DNA of 7,276 nt, from the NCBI GenBank assembly GCA_947446155.1, contig CANFFZ010000105.1:1-7276 (forward strand), given 5' to 3'. The DNA is from Chloroflexota bacterium (GTDB lineage Bacteria > Chloroflexota > Dehalococcoidia > UBA2979). Both the position numbers and the translations under genes were made by a program. Numbering within the stretch: position 1 is the first letter of the stretch; each line of letters opens with the position of its first letter. Below the pieces are notes generated by a model that worked only from the letters and a program-made list of their open reading frames with translations, searched no databases and was not told the DNA's origin. Positions 1 through 6,021 of this stretch are shown one piece after another.

Positions 1-358
1 CGCGGACGCCGAAGACCCAGAGCGCCGCGGCAGCCTCGGGCGGAGGCGCGTCCGTCTCCACACCGGCGCTCCACATCCCTCGGATGCACGGCGCCAGGCC
101 GCGCATGACGAACGCCATGTGCGGCGGCGATGCAGCGAAAGGCTCGAGGGCGGCCCGGCCGTCGAGCCACGTGGCGGCGACAACGAGCCCGGCATCGGCA
201 CCGCAGAGCACGCGCCGCGTGCCGGGGGCACCGGTCATCGCGCGGGCGAGATCGAGGGCGTGGTCGACCGCCTCGGCGGGGGCGTCCGGCTTCACCATCG
301 CGCAGACGACGTGGACGACGCGCGGCTCGATGACAGACTCTGTTAGCGGCTCCGGCAT
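1..358 (-). CDS. ABM-like dimeric alpha/beta-barrel protein, 3' end missing
   Basis: The reading frame is open from an ATG at 358 down to base 1: 119 codons with no stop, so the C-terminus lies outside the window. The visible protein fits one ferredoxin-like barrel repeat: a strand (about residues 14-21, VVHVVCAM), a helix (26-42), two strands (48-53 and 58-64), then a stretch typical of antibiotic-biosynthesis-monooxygenase-like folds (TWLDGRAALEPF at 63-74, S77, H80), a helix and a last strand (about 94-100). A Pro/Ala-rich link and a new strand-like stretch (ALWVFGV, 112-118) hint at a second barrel. Family members range from cofactor-free monooxygenases to heme-binding or unknown proteins, so no reaction can be named. 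There is no clear Shine-Dalgarno before the ATG. It is transcribed divergently from polA. I am fairly sure it is coding and only moderately sure of the fold. Confidence 0.6.
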   Translation of the reverse strand, partial: MPEPLTESVIEPRVVHVVCAMVKPDAPAEAVDHALDLARAMTGAPGTRRVLCGADAGLVVAATWLDGRAALEPFAASPPHMAFVMRGLAPCIRGMWSAGVETDAPPPEAAAALWVFGVR

Positions 359-453
359 GTGGACAACTGTAGGGCTGGGGCACCGTCGGAACCGCTGGGG
401 AGCACGCGTATACAAGACATAAACAACAGGACACGGCGGTATACTCGCTGCCC
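359..453. promoter_or_regulatory. divergent intergenic region with paired GTATAC sites
   Basis: This 95-bp gap separates the left-edge minus-strand gene from polA and should carry both promoters. It holds two copies of the palindrome GTATAC, at 408-413 and 439-444, spaced 31 bp start to start (about three helical turns). On the plus strand the second overlaps TATACT (440-445), five of six matches to a sigma70 -10 box. On the minus strand the first reads TATACG (407-412), a weaker -10. I see no good -35 box for either at 16-18 bp, so the promoter calls are tentative. A dimeric regulator binding both palindromes is possible but unsupported. Confidence 0.35.
440..445 (+). promoter_or_regulatory. 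candidate -10 box of polA (leaderless start)
   Basis: TATACT matches the sigma70 -10 consensus TATAAT at five positions. Transcription would begin about 7 nt downstream, at or within 2 nt of the polA ATG at 454. With no Shine-Dalgarno in between, this would give a leaderless or nearly leaderless mRNA. No recognisable -35 box lies at the expected distance, so this rests on one hexamer and its position. Confidence 0.35.
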
Positions 454-3315
454 ATGACGCCTGCTCGCACCTCGACGCTTGCCCCCGCACCCTCGATCCC
501 GGCGGGGGAGGGCGGCGCGCGACCGCTGATCGTGCTGCTGGACTCGCACGGGATCATCTTCCGGTCGTACTTCGCACTGCGCGACGTGCTGACGGTGCGC
601 CACACGGGGGAGCCGATCGCCGCGGTCTTCGGCTATGCGAACACGCTGCTCTCCGTACTCACCGAACTGCATCCGACGTACGTCATCGCCGCGTGGGACG
701 CGTCCGAGGACACGTTCCGCAAGGAGAAGGACGAGCGGTACAAGGCTCACCGGGCGGCCGTGCCGGATGACCTGATCCCACAGTTCGGCCGCGTGCGCTC
801 GATGCTCGACGCGTTCCGCATCCCCGTCGTCGAGAAGATCGGGTACGAGGCAGACGATGTGCTCGGGACGCTGGCAGAGCAGGCGCTCGAGCAGGGTTTG
901 GACGTGGTCATCGTCACGCTCGACACCGATATCGTGCAGTTGGTGCAGCCGGGCGTGCGCGTGTGGATGTACCGCCCGTACCAGCGCGACTACGTGATGT
1001 ACGACACCGAGGCTGTCTTCGAGCGCTGGGGGTTCGAGCCGGAGCGGATGGTCGACTACAAGGCACTGACCGGGGACACATCCGACAACATCCCGGGCGT
1101 GAAGGGCATCGGCGAAAAGGGCGCGAAAGCGCTGATCGCGCAGTACGGCACCGTCGACCAGATGCTCGCCCACATCGAGGAGATCGAGCCCAAGCGCATG
1201 CGGGTCGCGCTGGAGCAGGGTGCGGCTGATGCGCTCCACTCCTACGAGATGGCCACGATCGTCCGCGACGTCCCCGGCGTTTCACTCGACCTCGATGCCG
1301 CATTGCTGCGGGACTACGACCGAAACGGTGTGGAGGAGTTGTTCCGCGAGCTCGAGTTCCGGTCGCTGATCCCGCGGCTCCCCGCCGGCCGCCTGATCGC
1401 TGGCGCGGCCGTGGACCCCGAGGCCCCCGCGCCTGAGCCGGCACCCGCCGCCACCCTCGACGGTGCGTACGAGGTGGTCACGGACGTTGCGGGCCTCGCG
1501 CGTGTCGTTGCGGCGGTCCGGGCATCGGGCTCGATGGCCATCGAGGTGATCGCGGACGAGAGCCATCCGATGCGCGCGGCCGACACGCTGGTGGGGATCG
1601 CGATCAGTCCGGCCGAGGGCGTCGCCTCGTACATTCCGTTTGGGCACCACGCCTCGGGCCAGGGGATGCTGCTCGGCGGCGATGGCCCGAGTGCTCCCGC
1701 ACAACTCGAACGCGCGCAGGTATTCGAGGCCCTGGCGCCGCTGTTCACCGACCCCGCCATCCGTCGCGCCGGCCATGACGCCAAGTTCGCCGCGATCGCA
1801 CTCGCCGAGGCCGACCCACGCCTCGAGATCCGCAACATCGACTTCGACACGCAGGTCGCCGCGTACCTGCTGGGTGACTCCAACATGTCGCTCGCGCGGG
1901 TCGCGCACACGCGCCTCGAGCTCGACCTGCCGGAGCCGGAGACCGTCATCGGCAAGGGGGCGAAGGCCATCGCGTTCTCGGCGGCGCCCGTCGAGGCCGT
2001 CGGCGCATACGCGACGGCGAACGTGGACGCCTTGCAGCGGTCCATTGGCGTGCTCCGCAAGGAACTGGAACGCGACCACCTCGACACCGTCTTCCGTGAC
2101 ATCGACCTGCCGCACGTGCCCGTGCTGGCGCGCATGGAGCGCTTCGGCGTGGCGCTCGATACCGACGTGTTGCGCACGATGGAGCGCGACCTGGCGGGGC
2201 GGATCACCTCGGCCGAGCGTGCCGTGTACGACGCCGTGGGGCACGAGGTGAGGATCGGCTCGCCGCTGGAACTCTCCGCGCTGCTGTTCGAGGAACTCAG
2301 CCTGCCGAAGACGCGCAAGACCAAGACCGGTTACACGACGGACGCGGATGCCCTCGAACCGTTGCGCATCCTGCACCCAGTCGTCGACGCGATCCTGAAC
2401 TGGCGCGAACTCACGAAGATCAAGTCGACCTACGTCGACACACTCCCGTCGCAGGTAAACCCGCGGACCGGCCGGGTGCACTCGGTGTTCTCGCAGACCA
2501 CCGCGGCGACGGGGCGACTGTCCTCGAACGACCCGAACCTGCAGAACATCCCCGTGCGCACTGAGGCCGGCAACCTGGTCCGTCGTGCCTTTGTTGCACG
2601 CGACTGCGGCGACGACCCGGTCTACCTCTCGATCGACTACTCACAGATCGAACTGCGCGTCCTCGCGCACATCGCGGACGACGAGGCACTGAAGGCAGCC
2701 TTCCTGGCGAAGAAGGACATCCATCGTTCGACGGCGGCCCTCGTCTTCAAGAAGGAAGAGTCCGCGGTGACCTCGGAAGATCGCCGGCGCGCGAAGGTCT
2801 TCAACTTCGGAGTGCTGTACGGCCTCACGGCCTTCGGCATGTCCACCCGCGAGGGCATCCCGCGCGACGAGTCCGAGGCGTTCATCCAGGGCTACTTCGC
2901 GGCCTATCCCAAGGTGAAGACGTGGCGCGACGCGACGGTCGAGGAGGCGCGCACCAAGGGCTACGCGGAGACGCTGACGGGCCGCCGGCGCTACATCCCG
3001 GAACTGCGCTCGCAGAATCGAGTCGTCCGGCAGGCCGCCGAGCGCATCGCGATGAACATGCCGATCCAGGGCACCGCCAGCGACATCATCAAGATCGCGA
3101 TGAACCGCATCGACCTCGAACTCGCCGCGCGGCGCGAGCAGGGCGCGCGGGCGCGCATGATTCTGCAGGTCCACGACGAACTGATCTTCGAACTGCCACG
3201 CGCCGAACTCGACGACATGCGCGAGATCGTGCATCGCCTGATGCCCTCGCTCGACCTCGCCGTGCCACTCGACCTCGAAGAGAAGGTCGGCACGAACTGG
3301 GGCGCACTGGAGTAG
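454..3315 (+). CDS. polA: DNA polymerase I
   Basis: This 953-residue, full-length Pol I fills gaps and removes primers or damaged strands in repair and lagging-strand synthesis. The 5'-nuclease domain (about 25-310) has its acidic residues: D30, D82, E132, D134, D135, D157, D159, D208 and D211 in GDTSDNIPG, with a helix-hairpin-helix GVKGIGEKGA. TLDTD at 155-159 replaces the usual TGDKD-like motif but keeps both Asp. A Pro/Ala linker (about 311-336) leads to the 3'-5' exonuclease-like domain (about 337-535), which lacks its metal ligands. The polymerase domain follows: motif A DYSQIELR (D728), motif B R777, K781, F785, Y789, and motif C QVHDE (D908). Phe at 785 corresponds to E. coli F762. 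The ATG start has no Shine-Dalgarno and adds about 24 residues before the first strand. A GTG at 532 would start nearly at that strand, but the nearest purine-rich stretch (504-511) is about 20 nt away. mutM follows after 15 nt. Confidence 0.97.
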   Translation: MTPARTSTLAPAPSIPAGEGGARPLIVLLDSHGIIFRSYFALRDVLTVRHTGEPIAAVFGYANTLLSVLTELHPTYVIAAWDASEDTFRKEKDERYKAHRAAVPDDLIPQFGRVRSMLDAFRIPVVEKIGYEADDVLGTLAEQALEQGLDVVIVTLDTDIVQLVQPGVRVWMYRPYQRDYVMYDTEAVFERWGFEPERMVDYKALTGDTSDNIPGVKGIGEKGAKALIAQYGTVDQMLAHIEEIEPKRMRVALEQGAADALHSYEMATIVRDVPGVSLDLDAALLRDYDRNGVEELFRELEFRSLIPRLPAGRLIAGAAVDPEAPAPEPAPAATLDGAYEVVTDVAGLARVVAAVRASGSMAIEVIADESHPMRAADTLVGIAISPAEGVASYIPFGHHASGQGMLLGGDGPSAPAQLERAQVFEALAPLFTDPAIRRAGHDAKFAAIALAEADPRLEIRNIDFDTQVAAYLLGDSNMSLARVAHTRLELDLPEPETVIGKGAKAIAFSAAPVEAVGAYATANVDALQRSIGVLRKELERDHLDTVFRDIDLPHVPVLARMERFGVALDTDVLRTMERDLAGRITSAERAVYDAVGHEVRIGSPLELSALLFEELSLPKTRKTKTGYTTDADALEPLRILHPVVDAILNWRELTKIKSTYVDTLPSQVNPRTGRVHSVFSQTTAATGRLSSNDPNLQNIPVRTEAGNLVRRAFVARDCGDDPVYLSIDYSQIELRVLAHIADDEALKAAFLAKKDIHRSTAALVFKKEESAVTSEDRRRAKVFNFGVLYGLTAFGMSTREGIPRDESEAFIQGYFAAYPKVKTWRDATVEEARTKGYAETLTGRRRYIPELRSQNRVVRQAAERIAMNMPIQGTASDIIKIAMNRIDLELAARREQGARARMILQVHDELIFELPRAELDDMREIVHRLMPSLDLAVPLDLEEKVGTNWGALE

Positions 3316-3330
3316 GCGGGCGGGTGGATC

Positions 3331-4152
3331 GTGCCTGAACTACCCGAGGTCGAGACGATCCGCCGCGACCTCACGCCGCTCCTCGTCGGCCGTCACGTCA
3401 CGCGCGTCCGCATCCACGCCGGCAGCGAACGCCTCGCGATCACCGACCCACCGAGGGTGCTCGAACGACGGCTGCAGGGCAGGGGAGTGGTCGGCATCGA
3501 CCGCCAGGGCAAGTACCTGCTGCTACGGCTGGACGACGGCTGGACGTGGGTCATCCACCTCCGCATGACCGGCTCGATCGTCCACGTACCGGCGGAGGCG
3601 CCGCTGGGCCGCTTCGAACGCGCCCGCATTGACCTCGATGACGGCTCTACGCTGCGGTTCAACGACCTGAGGAAGTTCGGCACCTGGCACCTCGTGGAGG
3701 ATGCCGCCGAAGCGATGCCACACAGCGGCCCGGACGCGTTATCCGAGGCGTTCACACCCGAATGGCTACTCTCGCGCCTCCGGGGCCGCTCAACCAGCGT
3801 GAAAGCCGTCTTGCTCGACCAATCAGTCTGCGCCGGCGTCGGCAATATCTACGCCGACGAAGCGTGCTGGATCGCCTCAGTCGACCCGCGCACGGAGGCG
3901 TCTCGGATCGGTCCGATGCGTGCCAGGCGGCTCCACGCGGCCGTGCTGGAGACGCTGGGCGCCTCACTGGCGAACCGCGGCTCCTCCTTCAGCGACTACC
4001 GCGACGGCCTCGGCGCGGAGGGCCTCCACCACGTGCGTGTCCACGTGTTCCGCCGCGAGGGCCAGGCGTGCGAGCGCTGTGGCGGGATCATCCTCAAGGC
4101 ACGAGTCGCTGGCCGGGGTACCCACTTCTGCCCCCGTTGCCAGCGGAAGTAG
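3331..4152 (+). CDS. mutM: formamidopyrimidine-DNA glycosylase (Fpg/MutM)
   Basis: This bifunctional glycosylase/AP lyase excises 8-oxoguanine and formamidopyrimidines. The protein has 273 residues, normal for the family. The GTG start is fixed by the N-terminus MPELPEVETIRRDL: Pro2 becomes the catalytic amine after Met removal and Glu3 assists. Other family features are K61 in QGKYLLL, HLRMTG (76-81), FNDLRKFG (110-117), the helix-two-turn-helix segment LLDQSVCAGVGNIYADE (161-177) and a lesion-recognition loop near 217-231. The C-terminal zinc finger is complete (C247, C250, C267, C270) and contains GRGTHFCP with the DNA-contacting R262; this ending separates Fpg from most Nei proteins. The gene starts 15 nt after the polA stop on the same strand, so co-transcription is likely and functionally sensible: glycosylase incision followed by Pol I repair synthesis. 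Only a weak G-rich stretch precedes the GTG. Confidence 0.96.
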   Translation: MPELPEVETIRRDLTPLLVGRHVTRVRIHAGSERLAITDPPRVLERRLQGRGVVGIDRQGKYLLLRLDDGWTWVIHLRMTGSIVHVPAEAPLGRFERARIDLDDGSTLRFNDLRKFGTWHLVEDAAEAMPHSGPDALSEAFTPEWLLSRLRGRSTSVKAVLLDQSVCAGVGNIYADEACWIASVDPRTEASRIGPMRARRLHAAVLETLGASLANRGSSFSDYRDGLGAEGLHHVRVHVFRREGQACERCGGIILKARVAGRGTHFCPRCQRK

Positions 4153-4332
4153 TGTGCCTACTGAGACATAACATAGATAGTGCGAAGTTTGACACGATGA
4201 TCGGCGATCCACTCCCCGGGGCTCCGGAAGGGGTTTCGGAACGTCTAGGCACCGATAGAAAACCGCAACATCGACCGCCGATCTGGTGACGGGCTCGACA
4301 GCGCTCGCTCGGTAGATTGATCTCACTGGAAG

Positions 4333-4396
4333 GCGGCGACGCCGACCAAAGGAGGGCCTCCGGCGACGGAGGCCCTCCTTTGGTCGGCGTCGCCGC
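4333..4396 (+). promoter_or_regulatory. perfect 30-bp inverted repeat with GCGA tetraloop in the 5' leader
   Basis: Arms 4333-4362 and 4367-4396 are exactly complementary at all 30 positions, and the loop 4363-4366 is GCGA, which fits the stable GNRA tetraloop class. The base of the stem lies 1 nt before the Shine-Dalgarno at 4398-4403 and 12 nt before the ATG at 4409. The left arm contains AAAGGAGG (4348-4355), an ideal Shine-Dalgarno with no start codon after it; the right arm contains CCTCCTTT, the sequence of the 16S rRNA anti-Shine-Dalgarno tail. A simple intrinsic terminator is a poor fit: the stem is very long and is followed by GC-rich sequence, not a T-run. It could instead be an mRNA 5' stabiliser, an attenuator or RNase III site, or one copy of a dispersed palindromic repeat. 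Confidence 0.85.
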
Positions 4397-4397
4397 T

Positions 4398-4403
4398 GAG
4401 GAG
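4398..4403 (+). promoter_or_regulatory. ribosome binding site of the metallopeptidase gene
   Basis: GAGGAG lies 5 nt before the ATG at 4409 and decides this start. It sits 1 nt outside the 30-bp stem, so a ribosome bound here would clash with the folded hairpin. That makes translational influence by the hairpin plausible. Confidence 0.75.
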
Positions 4404-4408
4404 CCTCG

Positions 4409-5284
4409 ATGCCCTTCGACAACCAGAACGTCGATGTCTCCGGAGTCGATGACCGGCGTGGGCGCGGGTTTGGATCGCCGATCGCGCTCGGCGGTGGTGG
4501 CCTCGGGATCGTGGGCGTGATTGTGGTGCTGCTGATCAACGTCCTGGGTGGCGGCAGCGGGGCTTCCCTGCTCTCCGACAACACCTCGAGCCAGGGCACG
4601 GGTGAGACCACCGCCCAACTGAGTGCCCGCTGCAACACCGAGGGCGCGTTCGAGCGTGACGACGACTGCTACGTCATCAAGTCCTACAACGAGATCAACG
4701 AGGTCTGGGCGACGCAGTTCTCCGGCTCCACCTACGAGCCGCCGCGCCTCGTCTTCTTCGAGCAAGGCACCAGCACCGCGTGTGGGAACGACTCCTCGGA
4801 CGTGGGGCCCTTCTACTGCCCTGCTGACCGCAGCGTGTACATCGACATCGGCTTCCTGGCAGCGCTGCAGAAGCAATTTGGTGCGCAGGGCCGATACGCC
4901 CAGACCTACATCGTGGCGCACGAAGTTGGCCACCACCTCCAGACCCTGACCGGCACGGAGGCGCGCGTACGGGCTGCCCAGGGCCGCGGAGACGCACAGG
5001 CGCTGTCCATCGGTGTCGAGTTGCAGGCGGACTGCTACGCCGGCGCCTGGAGCGCCCTTGCGAACCGAGCAGGCAACTTCTCGATCTCAGAGCGCGAGCT
5101 GGATCAGGCCCTCAATGCTGCTGCTGCCGTTGGTGACGACCGCATCCAGCAGAAGACGCAGGGCCGTGTGGATCCCGAGAGTTGGACCCATGGCTCGTCG
5201 CAGCAGCGGCGGGACGCATTCCTGCGGGGCTACCAGGCTGCGAATGGGAGTGCCTGCACCTCGCTCGTGCCGCTCTCCTCGTAG
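4409..5284 (+). CDS. membrane-anchored neutral zinc metallopeptidase (YpfJ type)
   Basis: This 291-residue protein matches the putative neutral zinc metallopeptidase family (Pfam Zn_peptidase, E. coli YpfJ/YbcI-like proteins); its substrate is not known to me. The order is typical: a short polar N-terminus with an Arg-rich patch (DRRGRGFGSP), one Gly-rich transmembrane segment (about 25-47), a low-complexity Ser/Thr/Gly linker (48-68), then the catalytic domain. The zinc motif is HEVGHH (H171, E172, H175), and E204 in ELQADCYAGAW is the likely third ligand. Six Cys (75, 87, 125, 137, 209, 283) lie after the membrane segment; with this topology the domain would be outside the cytoplasm, where disulfides could form. 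The ATG has a good Shine-Dalgarno. The long hairpin in its leader and the 256-bp gap after mutM suggest separate regulation from the repair genes. Length and motifs look intact. Confidence 0.92.
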   Translation: MPFDNQNVDVSGVDDRRGRGFGSPIALGGGGLGIVGVIVVLLINVLGGGSGASLLSDNTSSQGTGETTAQLSARCNTEGAFERDDDCYVIKSYNEINEVWATQFSGSTYEPPRLVFFEQGTSTACGNDSSDVGPFYCPADRSVYIDIGFLAALQKQFGAQGRYAQTYIVAHEVGHHLQTLTGTEARVRAAQGRGDAQALSIGVELQADCYAGAWSALANRAGNFSISERELDQALNAAAAVGDDRIQQKTQGRVDPESWTHGSSQQRRDAFLRGYQAANGSACTSLVPLSS

Positions 5285-5400
5285 GTCATTATCGATGCCT
5301 AACTGACGCGCCTGATGAATCTGGATGTCGCGAGTTACGTCTTAAATGAGGTCTGCGTATCTCGCGGATGCGCTACCTGATCGACGCGACCCAGTGCCCC
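5285..5400. other. convergent intergenic region
   Basis: This gap lies between the stop of the metallopeptidase gene and the stop of bcp on the opposite strand. It is slightly AT-richer than the genes, for example around 5331-5350. I see no strong hairpin followed by a T-run in either direction, so neither gene has an obvious intrinsic terminator here. Confidence 0.5.
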
Positions 5401-5874
5401 CTACTTTTCGCCTCGTAGCACCTTCAGCACCTGCTCGCCGTGGCTCTCGGCGGTGGCGCGCTTCCAGACCTTCGTCAGGCGACCGTCCGGTCCGATGACA
5501 AAGGTCGAGCGCGTCATCCCGATGCTGTGCTTGCCGTACAGCACCTTGTCGCCCCAGGAGCCGTAGGCGGTCGACACCTTCGAGCCGGCGTCGACGAGGA
5601 GCGGGAACGGCAGGTTGTGGTGCTCAGCGAACTTCTGGTGGGAGACCGCGTCGTCGGTCGAGACACCGAGGACGACGGCGCCAGTGGCGAGGATCTCGTC
5701 GTGGTAGTCGCGGAAGGAGCAGGCCTCCTTGATGCAGCCGGGGGTCTCGTCCTTCGGGTAGAAGTAGAGGACGACGGTCTTGCCTTGGTAGTCCGCGAGG
5801 CGGTGGGTCTTCCCGTCCTGGTCCTTCAGCGTGAACGCGGGTGCCTTCTCCCCTGCCTCGAGTATCACTCCCAC
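5401..5874 (-). CDS. bcp: thioredoxin-dependent thiol peroxidase (Bcp/PrxQ peroxiredoxin)
   Basis: This cytoplasmic peroxiredoxin reduces hydrogen peroxide and organic hydroperoxides, with thioredoxin as the usual reductant. From the GTG at 5874 it has 157 residues, close to E. coli Bcp. The thioredoxin fold carries VVLYFYPKDETPGC with peroxidatic Cys47, Thr44 and Pro45, then resolving Cys52 in the CxxxxC spacing of atypical 2-Cys Bcp proteins. Arg122 in MTRSTFVIGPDG completes the active site, and GVSTDD (70-75) is typical of the family. I chose the GTG because GGGGAGGG lies 5 nt upstream; an ATG at 5901 would add nine polar residues (MADEQGRAN) but lacks a Shine-Dalgarno. The gene is divergent from the hydrolase gene and convergent with the metallopeptidase gene. 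Its peroxide-defence role fits MutM nearby, though the two are not in one operon. Confidence 0.95.
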   Translation of the reverse strand: MGVILEAGEKAPAFTLKDQDGKTHRLADYQGKTVVLYFYPKDETPGCIKEACSFRDYHDEILATGAVVLGVSTDDAVSHQKFAEHHNLPFPLLVDAGSKVSTAYGSWGDKVLYGKHSIGMTRSTFVIGPDGRLTKVWKRATAESHGEQVLKVLRGEK

Positions 5875-5879
5875 GTTGG

Positions 5880-5887
5880 CCCTCCCC
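5880..5887 (-). promoter_or_regulatory. ribosome binding site deciding the bcp start
   Basis: On the minus strand GGGGAGGG ends 5 nt before the GTG at 5874. It lies inside the reading frame that would start at the ATG at 5901, which has no Shine-Dalgarno of its own. This favours the GTG and gives the usual Bcp N-terminus (GVILEAGEKAPAF). Confidence 0.65.
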
Positions 5888-6008
5888 TGCTCATCGGCCA
5901 TGCTTGTCAGTCATCGATGTCTGCGTGCAGCATGCCACTGACGGGGGACGGCGCGCGAGGTCGGGCGGTATGGTGTCCGCGCCTCGCGGGGAATCGAGGC
6001 GTCATGGA

Positions 6009-6015
6009 AGAGGGG
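6009..6015 (+). promoter_or_regulatory. ribosome binding site deciding the hydrolase start
   Basis: AGAGGGG lies 6 nt before the ATG at 6022. An in-frame ATG at 6004 overlaps this site and has no Shine-Dalgarno of its own, so 6022 is preferred. Confidence 0.7.
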
Positions 6016-6021
6016 ACTGCG

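Larger units (their letters stand above)
4153..4408 (+). promoter_or_regulatory. intergenic region and leader of the metallopeptidase gene
   Basis: This 256-bp noncoding gap begins with an AT-richer patch (about 4153-4200) that stands out in this GC-rich sequence. It includes TTGACA at 4189-4194 but no -10 box at the right spacing. A second candidate -10, TAGATT at 4313-4318 (four of six), lies just before the long hairpin at 4333-4396. TCGACA at 4295-4300 is too close to it for a standard promoter. I see no convincing T-tailed terminator for polA-mutM, and no small ORF with a good start and Shine-Dalgarno. The metallopeptidase gene probably has its own promoter here, but its position is uncertain. 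Confidence 0.4.
5875..6021. promoter_or_regulatory. divergent intergenic region between bcp and the hydrolase gene
   Basis: This region should hold promoters for both genes. Visible elements are an inverted pair GTCAGT (5906-5911) and ACTGAC (5937-5942) flanking a small palindrome CTGC-GT-GCAG (5921-5930), and a 7-bp stem at 5980-5986/5995-6001 with an 8-nt loop in the hydrolase leader. TATGGT at 5969-5974 is a weak -10 candidate on the plus strand without a matching -35. The inverted elements could be an operator, but the arms are short and may be chance. Confidence 0.35.

Noticed and set aside
343..1239. Long open frame on the minus strand opposite the start of polA
   Set aside because: It lies antisense to well-conserved Pol I nuclease motifs, has a compositionally biased Arg/His/Val-rich translation and no recognisable domain; such shadows are common in GC-rich genes.
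1282..2481. 399-codon minus-strand open frame inside polA
   Set aside because: It overlaps the Pol I exonuclease-like and thumb regions in full; its translation looks like the usual antisense shadow and has no family motifs.
4189..4217. Promoter with a perfect -35 TTGACA at 4189-4194
   Set aside because: The position 17 bp downstream is CTCCCC, with no -10-like hexamer nearby.
4211..4236. Hairpin from CCCC/GGGG runs after mutM
   Set aside because: Pairing is limited to about four G-C pairs with mismatches around it, too weak for a terminator.
4333..4396. Ordinary intrinsic terminator of polA-mutM
   Set aside because: There is no T-run after the stem, it is about 180 nt past the mutM stop and it abuts the next gene's Shine-Dalgarno. 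A role in termination cannot be excluded but is not the best reading.
5440..6021. Upstream in-frame extension of the alpha/beta hydrolase
   Set aside because: The extension is antisense to the Bcp gene, while the ATG at 6022 has a good Shine-Dalgarno and fits the hydrolase N-terminus.
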